Positions 23,617 to 30,267 of a stretch of DNA of 30,267 nt are shown piece by piece. This DNA comes from an uncultured Oscillospiraceae bacterium (GTDB lineage: Bacteria; Bacillota; Clostridia; Oscillospirales; Acutalibacteraceae). The DNA is taken from assembly GCA_900553255.1 (NCBI GenBank), contig USCI01000023.1, positions 1 through 30,267 of the forward strand, given 5' to 3'. The notes beneath the pieces were generated by a model, which searched no databases, had not been told where the DNA came from, and saw only the letters and a program-made list of their open reading frames with translations. Position 1 is the stretch's first letter; every line of letters begins with the position of its first letter. The position numbers and the translations under genes are program-made.

Positions 23617-23859
23617 TCATGTGGCTTTCGCCTCCACAAACCACCGGGGATCTTCATAATACAGATAGCTTTGCCGCTTGCCTATCTGAATGATGTACCG
23701 CATTCCGACTCCGCCGGCCTTTAACGAAGCGGCCCGGCGGCAGTCCAGCACTTTGTCGATTTCAAACACCGTTCCATCCTCCCAGGTTAGGGATAGCGGT
23801 GTGACTTTTCCGTCCACGTCAAATCGTGCCGTTACTTCCACATAAACCTTCCGTGCCAT
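23617..23859 (-). CDS. Small conserved-type protein downstream of the Y-family polymerase gene
   Basis: An 80-residue protein beginning MARKVYVEVTARFDVDGKVT, with LTWEDGTVFEIDKVLDCRRA, GVGMRYIIQIG and DPRWFVEAK after it. The alternating pattern suggests an all-beta fold with one helix. I recall similar small proteins encoded next to dinB/umuC genes in Firmicutes elements, but do not know the function. GAGGTGG precedes the ATG on the minus strand. It is 271 bases beyond the end of the polymerase gene and follows a hairpin, so it may be transcribed separately. Confidence 0.7.
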   Translation of the reverse strand: MARKVYVEVTARFDVDGKVTPLSLTWEDGTVFEIDKVLDCRRAASLKAGGVGMRYIIQIGKRQSYLYYEDPRWFVEAKAT

Positions 23860-23866
23860 GCGACCA

Positions 23867-23921
23867 CCTCTTTGGTATAGTTTGCTGCTGTTTCGGCAGA
23901 CTATACCAAAGGGGCTTTTTT
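23867..23921 (+). terminator. Long hairpin with T-tract, probable plus-strand terminator
   Basis: Bases 23867-23881 pair with 23900-23914 (15 pairs, outer part CTCTTTGGTATAGT), and CTTTTTT follows on the plus strand. It would end readthrough from the kinase pair. On the minus strand the same hairpin stands just before the ribosome site of the 80-residue gene. Confidence 0.7.
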
Positions 23922-24011
23922 ATGTGGATCGAAGAAGAATTCGACACGGAACTTTATGGCTACCAGAGCCGGTATACCAGACGATGGTATATGGGAAATT
24001 CACCGGAATAG
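23922..24011 (+). CDS. Possible 29-residue peptide
   Basis: ATG 23922 stands seven bases after AAAGGGG, which lies in the right arm of the hairpin before it. The product (MWIEEEFDTELYGYQSRYTR at its start) is rich in Glu, Tyr and Trp and matches nothing I know. The good site spacing speaks for translation; the terminator in front speaks against it being transcribed from upstream. Confidence 0.3.
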   Translation: MWIEEEFDTELYGYQSRYTRRWYMGNSPE

Positions 24012-24105
24012 AATCGGCGGTTTACACTTGGTGGTTTTGGATGACAAAGGGCCAGAAGGATGCGTAGATATGCAGCAAGAATACGGCGGTCCAAAAGCAT
24101 AAAAT

Positions 24106-24131
24106 AAGGACGCCGTGCAAGCGGCGCCCTT
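24106..24131 (-). terminator. Terminator of the Y-family polymerase gene
   Basis: On the minus strand 24131-24122 pairs with 24115-24106 (nine pairs, one mismatch, six-base loop), followed by a T-rich stretch. It begins at the stop codon of the polymerase gene. Confidence 0.6.
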
Positions 24132-25375
24132 CAGCTTTTGAAAAAGGATTCCGGGTGGATGATATGGTCGTCTTTGGGATTCAGGCCGGATAGCTGCCGA
24201 TCCGTCAGAAAAAGTCCCCGCCGCACGGAGAAAGGCCCGAACCGACCCCGCAGGGCGTCCACTGCGCTCTCCAATTCCTCTTGCTTCTGGATGGCGGCCA
24301 CGTCCGGCAACAGGGACAGCTGCTCGTTCTCGCTTAAGGAGAGCCGGCAGGCCCGCACGCTCAAGGAGCGCACCGGCTTTCCGGAAAGGTGATGACGCTT
24401 GTACAGCTCAAACGCCTTCTCAAACAGGGCCTTGGCCGTCCGGTTGGGATAGGAGAGCCTGCCCTGGCGCTCATAGCTTTGCAGCTCGTTGTCCCGCACC
24501 CCGAGCTGTACGGTATCGCACACAAAGCCGTATTCCCGCATCCGTGCCGACACGCTTTCGCACAGCACATACAGGGTGATTTTGATGTCTTCGTCAGTCA
24601 CCAGATCGCGGGGAGCGGTGGTGCTATTTCCAATCGACTTAATCAGCGATTTGGCTCCGATATTCGATACCGGCGACGTATCCAGCCCGTTGGCGAAACG
24701 CCAGAGCATAAGCCCGTTTTGACCGAGGATACTCCTTAAAAAGTCCTGGCGTGCATTTGCCAGATCGCCGATCGTCTTTATGCAGTATCGTTTCAGCTTC
24801 TGGTGGGTCGCCCGCCCGACATACAGCAGGTCGCTCACCGGCAGCGGCCAGACAATTTCTTTGAACCGGTCGCTGGTGATGACGGTGGTGGCGTCCGGTT
24901 TTTTCATATCGCTGCCGAGCTTCGCAAAGATTTTGTTGTAGCTGACCCCGACCGACGCGGTGACACCCAGCTCCTGCCGGATTCGCCGCCGCAGCTCGTC
25001 GGCAATCGCCCTGCCGTCCCCGAACAGGCCGATGCTGCCGGTCACGTCCAGCCAGCACTCGTCCAGGCCGTAGGGTTCCACCTGGTCGGTGTATTCGCCG
25101 TAAATCTTCCGGGTAATCTGGGAAAAACGCAGATACCGGTCATAATGGGGCGAGGTGAACACAATGTCCGGGCATTTCTGCCTGGCCATCCACAGGGGGT
25201 CCCCTGTCTGGACACCGCAGGCTTTGGCCGGGTAGTTTTTCGCCAGGACAATGCCGTGCCGGGCTTCCGGGTCGCCGGCCACGGCCACCGCCTTTCCCCG
25301 CAGTTCTGGATTGTACAGGCACTCCACCGAGGCGTAAAAGTTATTCAGATCGGAATGCAGGATGACTCTTTCCAT
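24131..25375 (-). CDS. dinB: Y-family DNA polymerase (DinB/Pol IV-UmuC type)
   Basis: Y-family polymerases copy damaged DNA with low fidelity. The 414-residue protein has the N-terminal metal site HSDLNNFYASVE (D9), the catalytic pair in PYGLDECWLDV (D105, E106), the GVSYNKIFAKLGSDMKKPD helix, helix-hairpin-helix (VGRATHQKLKRYCIKTIGDL), and a little-finger domain. NEQLSLLPD near the end is a probable beta-clamp binding motif. Length and order are typical. A LexA-like box overlaps the start region of its promoter, so SOS control is likely. Such genes on conjugative elements raise mutation rates or help copy incoming DNA. The symbol dinB stands for the family; a UmuC-type classification is also possible. 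Confidence 0.93.
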   Translation of the reverse strand: MERVILHSDLNNFYASVECLYNPELRGKAVAVAGDPEARHGIVLAKNYPAKACGVQTGDPLWMARQKCPDIVFTSPHYDRYLRFSQITRKIYGEYTDQVEPYGLDECWLDVTGSIGLFGDGRAIADELRRRIRQELGVTASVGVSYNKIFAKLGSDMKKPDATTVITSDRFKEIVWPLPVSDLLYVGRATHQKLKRYCIKTIGDLANARQDFLRSILGQNGLMLWRFANGLDTSPVSNIGAKSLIKSIGNSTTAPRDLVTDEDIKITLYVLCESVSARMREYGFVCDTVQLGVRDNELQSYERQGRLSYPNRTAKALFEKAFELYKRHHLSGKPVRSLSVRACRLSLSENEQLSLLPDVAAIQKQEELESAVDALRGRFGPFSVRRGLFLTDRQLSGLNPKDDHIIHPESFFKS

Positions 25376-25391
25376 AGGAGCTCACCGAATA

Positions 25392-25417
25392 AAACAAACG
25401 TTCTTATTTTTATTATA
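25392..25417 (-). promoter_or_regulatory. -10 box and LexA/DinR-like operator of the Y-family polymerase gene
   Basis: On the minus strand TATAAT (plus 25417-25412) is followed by GAACGTTTGTTT (plus 25403-25392). This agrees with the Gram-positive LexA consensus GAACRNRYGTTY at all but one position. The box covers the expected transcription start. No convincing -35 is seen. Confidence 0.65.
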
Positions 25418-25454
25418 GGCCGTTCCCCCTGCAAATCCACCGGTAAATGTTGGT

Positions 25455-26342
25455 TCACCACTTGGATACGATCTTCCCGTACACCTGTTTTTTGTCATAG
25501 GCGTATTTCGTGATGACGATTATCACCGGGTCGCCGATGTGGAAATCCTCGTCGTACTGTTCGGGGGAATAGGTGCATAAGCAGTCGATGTTGTCCTCCA
25601 GCCGGCAAAAGACGCCGCCGTGGTATTTGCCGGTGATGACCGACGCCCGGCGGCAGTGAACGGGATGCCGGACATCCATCCCATCGAACGGGTGGGGTTC
25701 GGCCTCCTTGATGGACACGGCCAGCTTTTCCGTGCCGGGATTGTAGCGGGCGATGACGGCGTTGCAGGTTTCCCCGGGATGATACCGTTCCCGCAACTCC
25801 GGGATCATGGCGTAGGAGATGTCGCGGGGAGAAAGCGTCATGTCAAAGCCGCCGCAGGTGACAAGCATATGCTGCCGGCCGACGGCCAGCACATGGATCG
25901 ATACTTTTTGCCCGGTTTCCGGGTGCGTGCGCAGAAAAGCACGGCGGCGGATCACCAGCGCCATGCGCCGGGATGCGATGCAACATTCCGCTTCCCGGTC
26001 GATGCCGGTAATGACATAGTCAATGGTGGCGCCGGTCATGGAGCGCAGGACGTGGGGCGGCCGCTTCGTCGTTTCGCTGAACCATACCTCGTTCTCCGGG
26101 ATCAGCACCTTGACCCGATAGTCGATTACCACGAGACAGGGAATTTCCCGCCGCTCTGGCCTGCCGGTTTCCTCATTCCGTATCGTGACGCCCGCCTGAT
26201 CCATGCCGACCACGCGGGCGGTCAGCAGGGATTCGGCGCGGTAGGACGCGTAAATCGCGTTCCATTCCCGGCGCTGTTCCTCCGACAAATCCTTGTCCAG
26301 CGCGGCCACAGCTTTTTCGTCGAGGTTGTCATTTCCTTTCAC
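25455..26342 (-). CDS. S1-repeat RNA-binding-type protein
   Basis: A 295-residue protein with probable S1-like OB domains. The first (about 30-100) contains LLTARVVGMDQAGV, the second has GQKVSIHVLAVGRQHMLVTC, and the last (about 230-295) includes HGGVFCRLEDNIDCL and ends GKIVSKW, a typical strand. S1 repeats bind single-stranded RNA in ribosomal protein S1, RNases and regulators. I choose the GTG at 26342, because AAGGAGG stands six bases before it; ATG 26459 upstream has no site and lies in the preceding gene. It overlaps that gene by 14 bases. A post-transcriptional role for element mRNAs or copy number is possible. Confidence 0.7.
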   Translation of the reverse strand: MKGNDNLDEKAVAALDKDLSEEQRREWNAIYASYRAESLLTARVVGMDQAGVTIRNEETGRPERREIPCLVVIDYRVKVLIPENEVWFSETTKRPPHVLRSMTGATIDYVITGIDREAECCIASRRMALVIRRRAFLRTHPETGQKVSIHVLAVGRQHMLVTCGGFDMTLSPRDISYAMIPELRERYHPGETCNAVIARYNPGTEKLAVSIKEAEPHPFDGMDVRHPVHCRRASVITGKYHGGVFCRLEDNIDCLCTYSPEQYDEDFHIGDPVIIVITKYAYDKKQVYGKIVSKW

Positions 26343-26898
26343 GGTTTTCCTCCTTACTTGCATACTTGAAAAAGTGGTACTCCCCGTCTTCCTTCCACAC
26401 AAAGCAGTGCTCGCAGGGAATACAGACACGCTCCTGCTGCTCCGCTTTTTCCAGGACAAACACCACCAGCCGGTATTTGTGTTCGATGTTTTCCAGCAGC
26501 GCGCAGGTCAGGGCTTCCCGGCCGGCCGGCACCGGGCAGACGTCGTACCGCCACAGCCGGTACTCCTGTTTTCCGTGGTGATCTTCCAGCCGCTGCTTGA
26601 AAAAGGTCAGGGAAAAAGGCGGCGTCCCCTGCTGGAACAGCTCCACCCTTTCCGGTTCCATGAGCAGCATGATGTCGATAGCTTCGATGGTTGCCGGAAC
26701 GGCCTTCTCCTCGTCCGTTCGGGAGATGAAGCCATGCAGACGCCGGATCTGTCCCAGGCATTCCAACTGGTGGACAATCGGTTCCCAAGAGGTATGGGGA
26801 TAGGCCATCAGAAGCAGCTGCCGGGCGGCTTCCTCCCGCATCGTCCCGACACGCCGCAGCATATCGAGGAGGACCTTCTGGGCTTTACTGAGGAGCAT
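26329..26898 (-). CDS. Winged-helix-like protein (DUF5697/replication-relaxation type)
   Basis: The 189-residue protein opens MLLSKAQKVLLDMLRRVGTM and REEAARQLL, a winged-helix-like N-terminus seen in replication-relaxation and DUF5697 proteins of Firmicutes plasmids and ICEs. The remainder is alpha/beta with a cysteine pair (CIPCEHCFV) near the end. AAGGAGGT precedes ATG 26898; the frame upstream of it overlaps repA and lacks a site. The gene overlaps the end of repA by 14 bases and the S1-repeat gene by 14 bases, so the three are co-translated. It probably assists replication or its control. The family assignment is from memory. Confidence 0.6.
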   Translation of the reverse strand: MLLSKAQKVLLDMLRRVGTMREEAARQLLLMAYPHTSWEPIVHQLECLGQIRRLHGFISRTDEEKAVPATIEAIDIMLLMEPERVELFQQGTPPFSLTFFKQRLEDHHGKQEYRLWRYDVCPVPAGREALTCALLENIEHKYRLVVFVLEKAEQQERVCIPCEHCFVWKEDGEYHFFKYASKEENRERK

Positions 26899-27925
26899 CC
26901 CGGCTACCTCCTTCCAGTTCCGCATAGAAGTCGGAAGGCTTCTGATACGACGACGGAAGATCCAGAATGAGCCCGCTGTCCTGTTCGCAGACACCGTTCA
27001 CCAGCACCGACATCAGATAAGCGGTGGGATTTTTCACGTCTCCCTCGTGTTGCTTCATGCTTTCGAGAGCCGCCGTGAGAATATTCGCGTCCAGCCGGCC
27101 CAGATACCCGCGCACCGTTTCCCGCGGAAGCCGGGCGTTGCCGATCTTCAGGGAGTCCGAATAATACAGCCGTTCGATGGCCGCCCGAAACATGGCCTGT
27201 ATGTTCTCCCGGAACAGATACAGCTCGCATCGCTCAAATAGGTTTTGCAGAATGTCCTCGTCCGTCGCTCCGTCCTCCTGCGCCGACGCGGGACGGACAG
27301 ACGGACTCCTCTCACTCTGGATATTCTCTGTATGAATATTCTCAATCTTTTTAGGGGGCCGTTTCGACAGGTCTGGATATGCCGTTTCAGCAGGTCTTGA
27401 ACTGCCGTTTTGACAGGTCTTGATGTGCTGTTTCGGCAGGTCTTGAACTGCTGGATCGGCAGTTCTTGATGTGCCGTTTTGGCAGGTCTGCACGGCATAA
27501 GGCTCCGCGCAGCTTTCTTCAGCGGAACTTTCCTCCGGTTCGTCCAGGCTGTCCAGGAACTCCGTCGCGTCCTCGTCGGCCAGCTCCGCCTTCAGGACGT
27601 ACAGCAGGTTTGGATACCCGCGCCCCTGCCGCTGCTCCACCAGCAGCCGGTGTTCGATCAGCTCTTTGAAAGCGGCAATCGCCTTTTTGTAGGAGATATT
27701 CAGGGTAGCGGCGGCTTCTTCGCGGGTGTAAATCAGGTATACCTCGCTGTCGCCGTTTATCCAGCCGTTTTTCTGGGACAGGGTGAGCCGGTTGAGCAGC
27801 AGGGTATACACGAATTTGGCTTCCAGGGACATTTCCCTATACTGCGGATTTGCCAGCAGCGTCAGAGGGAAGCGCAGAAATTCCTCATTCACCACGTCGC
27901 TTACCCGGTAGGTTCGTTCTATCAT
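26885..27925 (-). CDS. repA: Replication initiator of RepA_N type
   Basis: RepA_N proteins start replication of low-copy Gram-positive plasmids and many ICEs. The N-terminal 120 residues match the family: a start like MIERTYRVSDVVNEEF, FLRFPLTLLANPQYREMSLE, AKFVYTLLLNRLTLSQKNGW, and a winged-helix region with YTREEAAATLNISYKKAI. Residues of about 145-200 are a linker made by tandem DNA iterons (see repeat). The C-terminal 130 residues form the usual short domain (SAYLM-like end TAYLMSVLVNG). ATG 27925 follows AAGGAAGGG; GTG 27946 upstream is less well placed. The T4CP gene ends 17 bases before, so transfer and replication genes share one transcript. Length 346 residues is normal. Confidence 0.88.
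   Translation of the reverse strand: MIERTYRVSDVVNEEFLRFPLTLLANPQYREMSLEAKFVYTLLLNRLTLSQKNGWINGDSEVYLIYTREEAAATLNISYKKAIAAFKELIEHRLLVEQRQGRGYPNLLYVLKAELADEDATEFLDSLDEPEESSAEESCAEPYAVQTCQNGTSRTADPAVQDLPKQHIKTCQNGSSRPAETAYPDLSKRPPKKIENIHTENIQSERSPSVRPASAQEDGATDEDILQNLFERCELYLFRENIQAMFRAAIERLYYSDSLKIGNARLPRETVRGYLGRLDANILTAALESMKQHEGDVKNPTAYLMSVLVNGVCEQDSGLILDLPSSYQKPSDFYAELEGGSRDAPQ
27321..27353. other. AT-rich stretch beside the iterons, candidate unwinding element
   Basis: About 79% A/T over 33 bases, including two ATATTCTC copies, in an otherwise GC-rich gene. It abuts the iteron array and could be the duplex-unwinding site of the origin. Confidence 0.5.
27358..27495. repeat. Six tandem 23-bp iterons inside repA, probable replication origin
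   Basis: Units begin at 27358, 27381, 27404, 27427, 27450 and 27473. All follow GCCGTTT-GRCAGGTCTTGA-like sequence with small changes (core CAGGTCTTGA; unit 5 is the most divergent). They are contiguous with no spacers. Because 23 is not a multiple of three, each unit is read in another frame and the protein repeats only every 23 residues (TCQNG recurs). Origins inside the rep gene are known for RepA_N plasmids. Confidence 0.85.
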
Positions 27926-27942
27926 GAAAATCCCTTCCTTTT

Positions 27943-29913
27943 TCACAGGTCTTTGGGCGATACTTCCGTCAGGGTCTTGCAGTCGATGCCGTGGGAAAAA
28001 TCAAAGGGCGGGTGCAGATCCAGGTCTTCGTCGTCCGGTCGGTATTCCTCCCTTTCCGGCGCCGCCGTGTTTTTTCCCGCTGGAACCGGTGGGACGGGAC
28101 TTTGTGCATCCGGTGCACAAGGTTCCGGTTTGGTTTTTTCCGCTTCGTGTGCGCGCCATGCGGGGATATGGTCGGCGGCCTTGCAGCAGCGCAGCTTCTG
28201 AAAGTCAGGGTGTTCCTCCGGGCGGATCTTGTTCAGCAGCAGCGGCTTGGAGCCGCGGACGAGCAGGATTGCCTTGTCCCGCGGTAAACGGCGCACCTCA
28301 TCCGGCATCATCAAAGGCCGCCCTGTGCTGATTTTGCTTTCGGTATAGCCTCTGGCAGCCCGCAGGCCGGGGGCCAGAGGGGCGGTGGGAATACTTGTGT
28401 TGTTGACCCGTACCGTGATCTTCCCACATTGATCGCTGATATACTCCGCCGTCATAGCGTCGTTGCAGCCGAGCATCAGCTGATAATCGCAGTCACCCAC
28501 CAGTTCCTGCCATTCGGTGCGGGGATATCGGTCGGCCAACTGGCTGACCGACTGCGCCACACACTGTATGTCGATGTTCCGGCTTCGGGATACGCTCAGG
28601 TACTTTTTGCTGTTCGGCAGGTCGATGTTGCAGAATTCATCCATAACGACATTGACCCGCACGGGCAGCCGACGGTTTTCCGATTTCCGCGCAAAGTCGA
28701 ACAGGCGGATGAACAGCAGGGAGAAAAACATGGAGGACAAAAACCGGTAGGTGTCGTCCTGGTCAGAGATGATGCAGAAATAGGCGCATTTGCGCCGGCC
28801 GGGTTCCTCCAGGTCGATTTCGCTGTACTTGGTGATGCAGTCCGCCAGTTTGTTTTGAAAAACATTCAATCGTGAGCCCAGACCGATCATGATGTTGCCC
28901 CAGATGTTGTGGGGGGCCTGACGGAAGATGCCATAAGGCGTCAGGGCCGGATGACCTGACGGCAGCGCCCGGAACCGGGCGTCCAGTTCGTTGACCGAGG
29001 TAGAGGCCAGCAGTCGGTATATGGTGCCCAGACTGCGTTCTTCCGGCGGGAGCAGCTTATCTGTCCCCGGACAGGTCATGCTCTGGACAAGGTGGATCAG
29101 CGCCATAAGCAGGTTTTTCTCCGCTTTCGACCAGAAATCTTCGCGTTCCGAATCGGCGGAGGTGTTACGGATAATGATTTCCGCAATATGCTGCACCAGG
29201 TTAATGTCCCTGGAGGAATCCATCAGGCAGTTCCAGCCGTCCGACGCCTCCAGATCCAGCAGGTTATAGCTGCGGACAAAATATCCCTGATCCCGGAGGT
29301 ATTCGGAATACATCTCGAAAAACTCCGCCTTGCTGTCGCAGATGACCATACTCTCCCCGCGCCGGGCAGCGTTCAGGATGAAGGGCATAATGACCCCGCG
29401 GGATTTCCCGGTGCCGGGAGCGCCGTATACCATGAAGTTTTTCGACATGCCGGGCAAATCCTTCATACCGACATACTCGCCGCTGTCCAGTCGGCCGAAC
29501 AGGGTGGCAGTCATGGTATCCAGCCGGCCGAGCTCCAGGACTTTCGCCATGTCCTTTTTGTCCATCCAGCCGGAGGTGCCATGCGTGCCTTCCGGCAGGA
29601 TTTCCAGCCCCCGTTCCTTGTCCAGCACCGACTTCCGGCCGGACAGCAGGGAAACGCCCTTTTTGGTGAACAGGCAGTAAAGGATGACCGCACCCAAGGT
29701 GATCCCCAGGCCGCGAGGGGTAAAAACGGCGCGGAGGTTTGGCGCCGGTTCCCAGGTGAATGCTTCTCCGGCGAGGATGCGGAGGAACATACCGTAAAGA
29801 TAGAGGACGGCAGCGGTAAGCGCCGCGTATCGGGGCAGCTTTGGCTTAACCCGAATCCAGACGGTCTCCGCCCTGTCCTCTAGTTTTCGGAGCTTGTCCG
29901 AAAGTCGGGGCAT
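27943..29913 (-). CDS. Type IV secretion coupling protein, VirD4/TraG/TraD family
   Basis: Coupling proteins bring the relaxosome to the conjugative secretion channel and use ATP. The 656-residue protein has two N-terminal membrane segments (about 28-48 and 67-84), Walker A GAPGTGKS (164-171) and Walker B VVMDEF with D425-E426, then the family segment LPNSKKYLSVSRSRNIDIQC. The proline- and acid-rich C-terminus (about 590-656) may bind a partner. Length is typical. ATG 29913 follows GAAAGGAAG. The preceding gene overlaps its start by 68 bases. The presence of this gene shows that the element is or was conjugative; a relaxase is not in the window. Confidence 0.93.
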   Translation of the reverse strand: MPRLSDKLRKLEDRAETVWIRVKPKLPRYAALTAAVLYLYGMFLRILAGEAFTWEPAPNLRAVFTPRGLGITLGAVILYCLFTKKGVSLLSGRKSVLDKERGLEILPEGTHGTSGWMDKKDMAKVLELGRLDTMTATLFGRLDSGEYVGMKDLPGMSKNFMVYGAPGTGKSRGVIMPFILNAARRGESMVICDSKAEFFEMYSEYLRDQGYFVRSYNLLDLEASDGWNCLMDSSRDINLVQHIAEIIIRNTSADSEREDFWSKAEKNLLMALIHLVQSMTCPGTDKLLPPEERSLGTIYRLLASTSVNELDARFRALPSGHPALTPYGIFRQAPHNIWGNIMIGLGSRLNVFQNKLADCITKYSEIDLEEPGRRKCAYFCIISDQDDTYRFLSSMFFSLLFIRLFDFARKSENRRLPVRVNVVMDEFCNIDLPNSKKYLSVSRSRNIDIQCVAQSVSQLADRYPRTEWQELVGDCDYQLMLGCNDAMTAEYISDQCGKITVRVNNTSIPTAPLAPGLRAARGYTESKISTGRPLMMPDEVRRLPRDKAILLVRGSKPLLLNKIRPEEHPDFQKLRCCKAADHIPAWRAHEAEKTKPEPCAPDAQSPVPPVPAGKNTAAPEREEYRPDDEDLDLHPPFDFSHGIDCKTLTEVSPKDL

Positions 29914-30267
29914 ACAAAACTCTTCCTTTCCCGGTCTGAAAAGGCGAGCAATCCGGTTCGGGAAGCTGCGGCGGCAGGCCGAGGATCTGTTCTGCGAGCT
30001 GCGCAGTGATCGGGTGCAGGACGGCGCTGCGTCCCTTCAGAACCTGCTGCACGGCGGCAGCCTGGGTCGATAGCAGGATGATATGTGCGGTGGTTCCCTC
30101 CTTCGTTGCGGAGATGCTTTCAAACCGCTTGATATGGCAGTCGATGCCGATGAGAAAATCTTCACCGGCCGATTTGCTCCGCCCGTCCGACTGCCGATTC
30201 ACGGGCGGCAGGTAGTCTTTTCCGAGGAGCCGGCGGATCAGCTTCTGCCGGTAGCCGGGGACGCTGA
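29846..30267 (-). CDS. Unknown protein of the transfer operon, N-terminus beyond the right edge
   Basis: The frame is open from the right edge of the window to the stop at 29846, so at least 139 residues are visible and the start is missing; the in-frame GTG at 30202 need not be it. Visible are a basic start (YRQKLIRRLLGKDYLPPVNR), a strand segment with DFLIGIDCHIKRFESISA, then HIILLSTQAAAVQQVL, and a proline-rich end. I do not recognise the family; its place before the coupling protein suggests a transfer role. It overlaps the coupling protein gene by 68 bases, an unusually long overlap that indicates coupled expression. Confidence 0.6.
   Translation of the reverse strand, partial: SVPGYRQKLIRRLLGKDYLPPVNRQSDGRSKSAGEDFLIGIDCHIKRFESISATKEGTTAHIILLSTQAAAVQQVLKGRSAVLHPITAQLAEQILGLPPQLPEPDCSPFQTGKGRVLYAPTFGQAPKTRGQGGDRLDSG

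Noticed and set aside
27358..27495. Tandem repeat considered as a CRISPR array
   Set aside because: The repeats are contiguous with no spacers, lie in a coding frame, and no cas gene is present.

Overview
The window looks like the accessory backbone of a conjugative or integrative element (ICE, or a plasmid-like relative) from a low-redox Gram-positive host, most likely a moderately GC-rich member of the Clostridia (Bacillota). Three things suggest this: AGGAGG-type ribosome binding sites with consensus TTGACA/TATAAT promoters; a RepA_N-type replication protein and a VirD4/TraG coupling protein; and SSB, primase, Rad52-type and SMC-type genes typical of such elements. The host is inferred from sequence style and gene families only.

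Layout. 1-1594 is the 3' part of a group II intron: a reverse transcriptase/maturase with an HNH domain, then RNA domains V and VI. It sits inside a MoxR/RavA-type AAA+ ATPase gene whose 3' exon follows (1595-2448). SSB and a VWA protein (ViaA-like partner of the ATPase) come next, then a solo MNT-type nucleotidyltransferase with its own promoter and terminator. A divergent melA-like alpha-galactosidase/AraC-regulator pair (5159-7442) looks like metabolic cargo.

7443-7839 holds no protein gene that I can support firmly. It holds a near-consensus promoter followed by two strong tandem intrinsic terminators, placed in front of a roughly 14-kb operon (7840-22134). That operon encodes a PRTRC-like ubiquitin-type conjugation set: a JAMM/JAB protein with a Ubl-like N-terminal region, a ThiF/E1-like enzyme and a Prok-E2_D-like protein. 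Intercalated are a radical SAM enzyme, an NPPY-type adenine methyltransferase, a sigma-70-like protein and several unknowns. The operon continues with a Rad52-type annealing protein, a membrane coiled-coil protein, an SMC/Rad50-like ATPase with a zinc-hook CxxC, a CHC2/Toprim primase-like protein and three unknown proteins. It ends at a perfect hairpin.

22214-23615 is a self-contained AbrB-like/HipA-like kinase pair, probably a toxin-antitoxin module, with an inverted repeat between its -35 and -10 boxes. From 23617 to the right edge everything is on the minus strand. In transcription order these genes are: an unknown partial gene, the VirD4/TraG coupling protein, RepA with six tandem 23-bp iterons inside its coding region (probable origin), a winged-helix-like protein, an S1-repeat protein, a Y-family polymerase with a LexA-like box upstream, and a small conserved protein. 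The two arms together suggest a mobile element with its own replication, recombination, mutagenesis and regulation, and a protein-modification pathway of unknown target.
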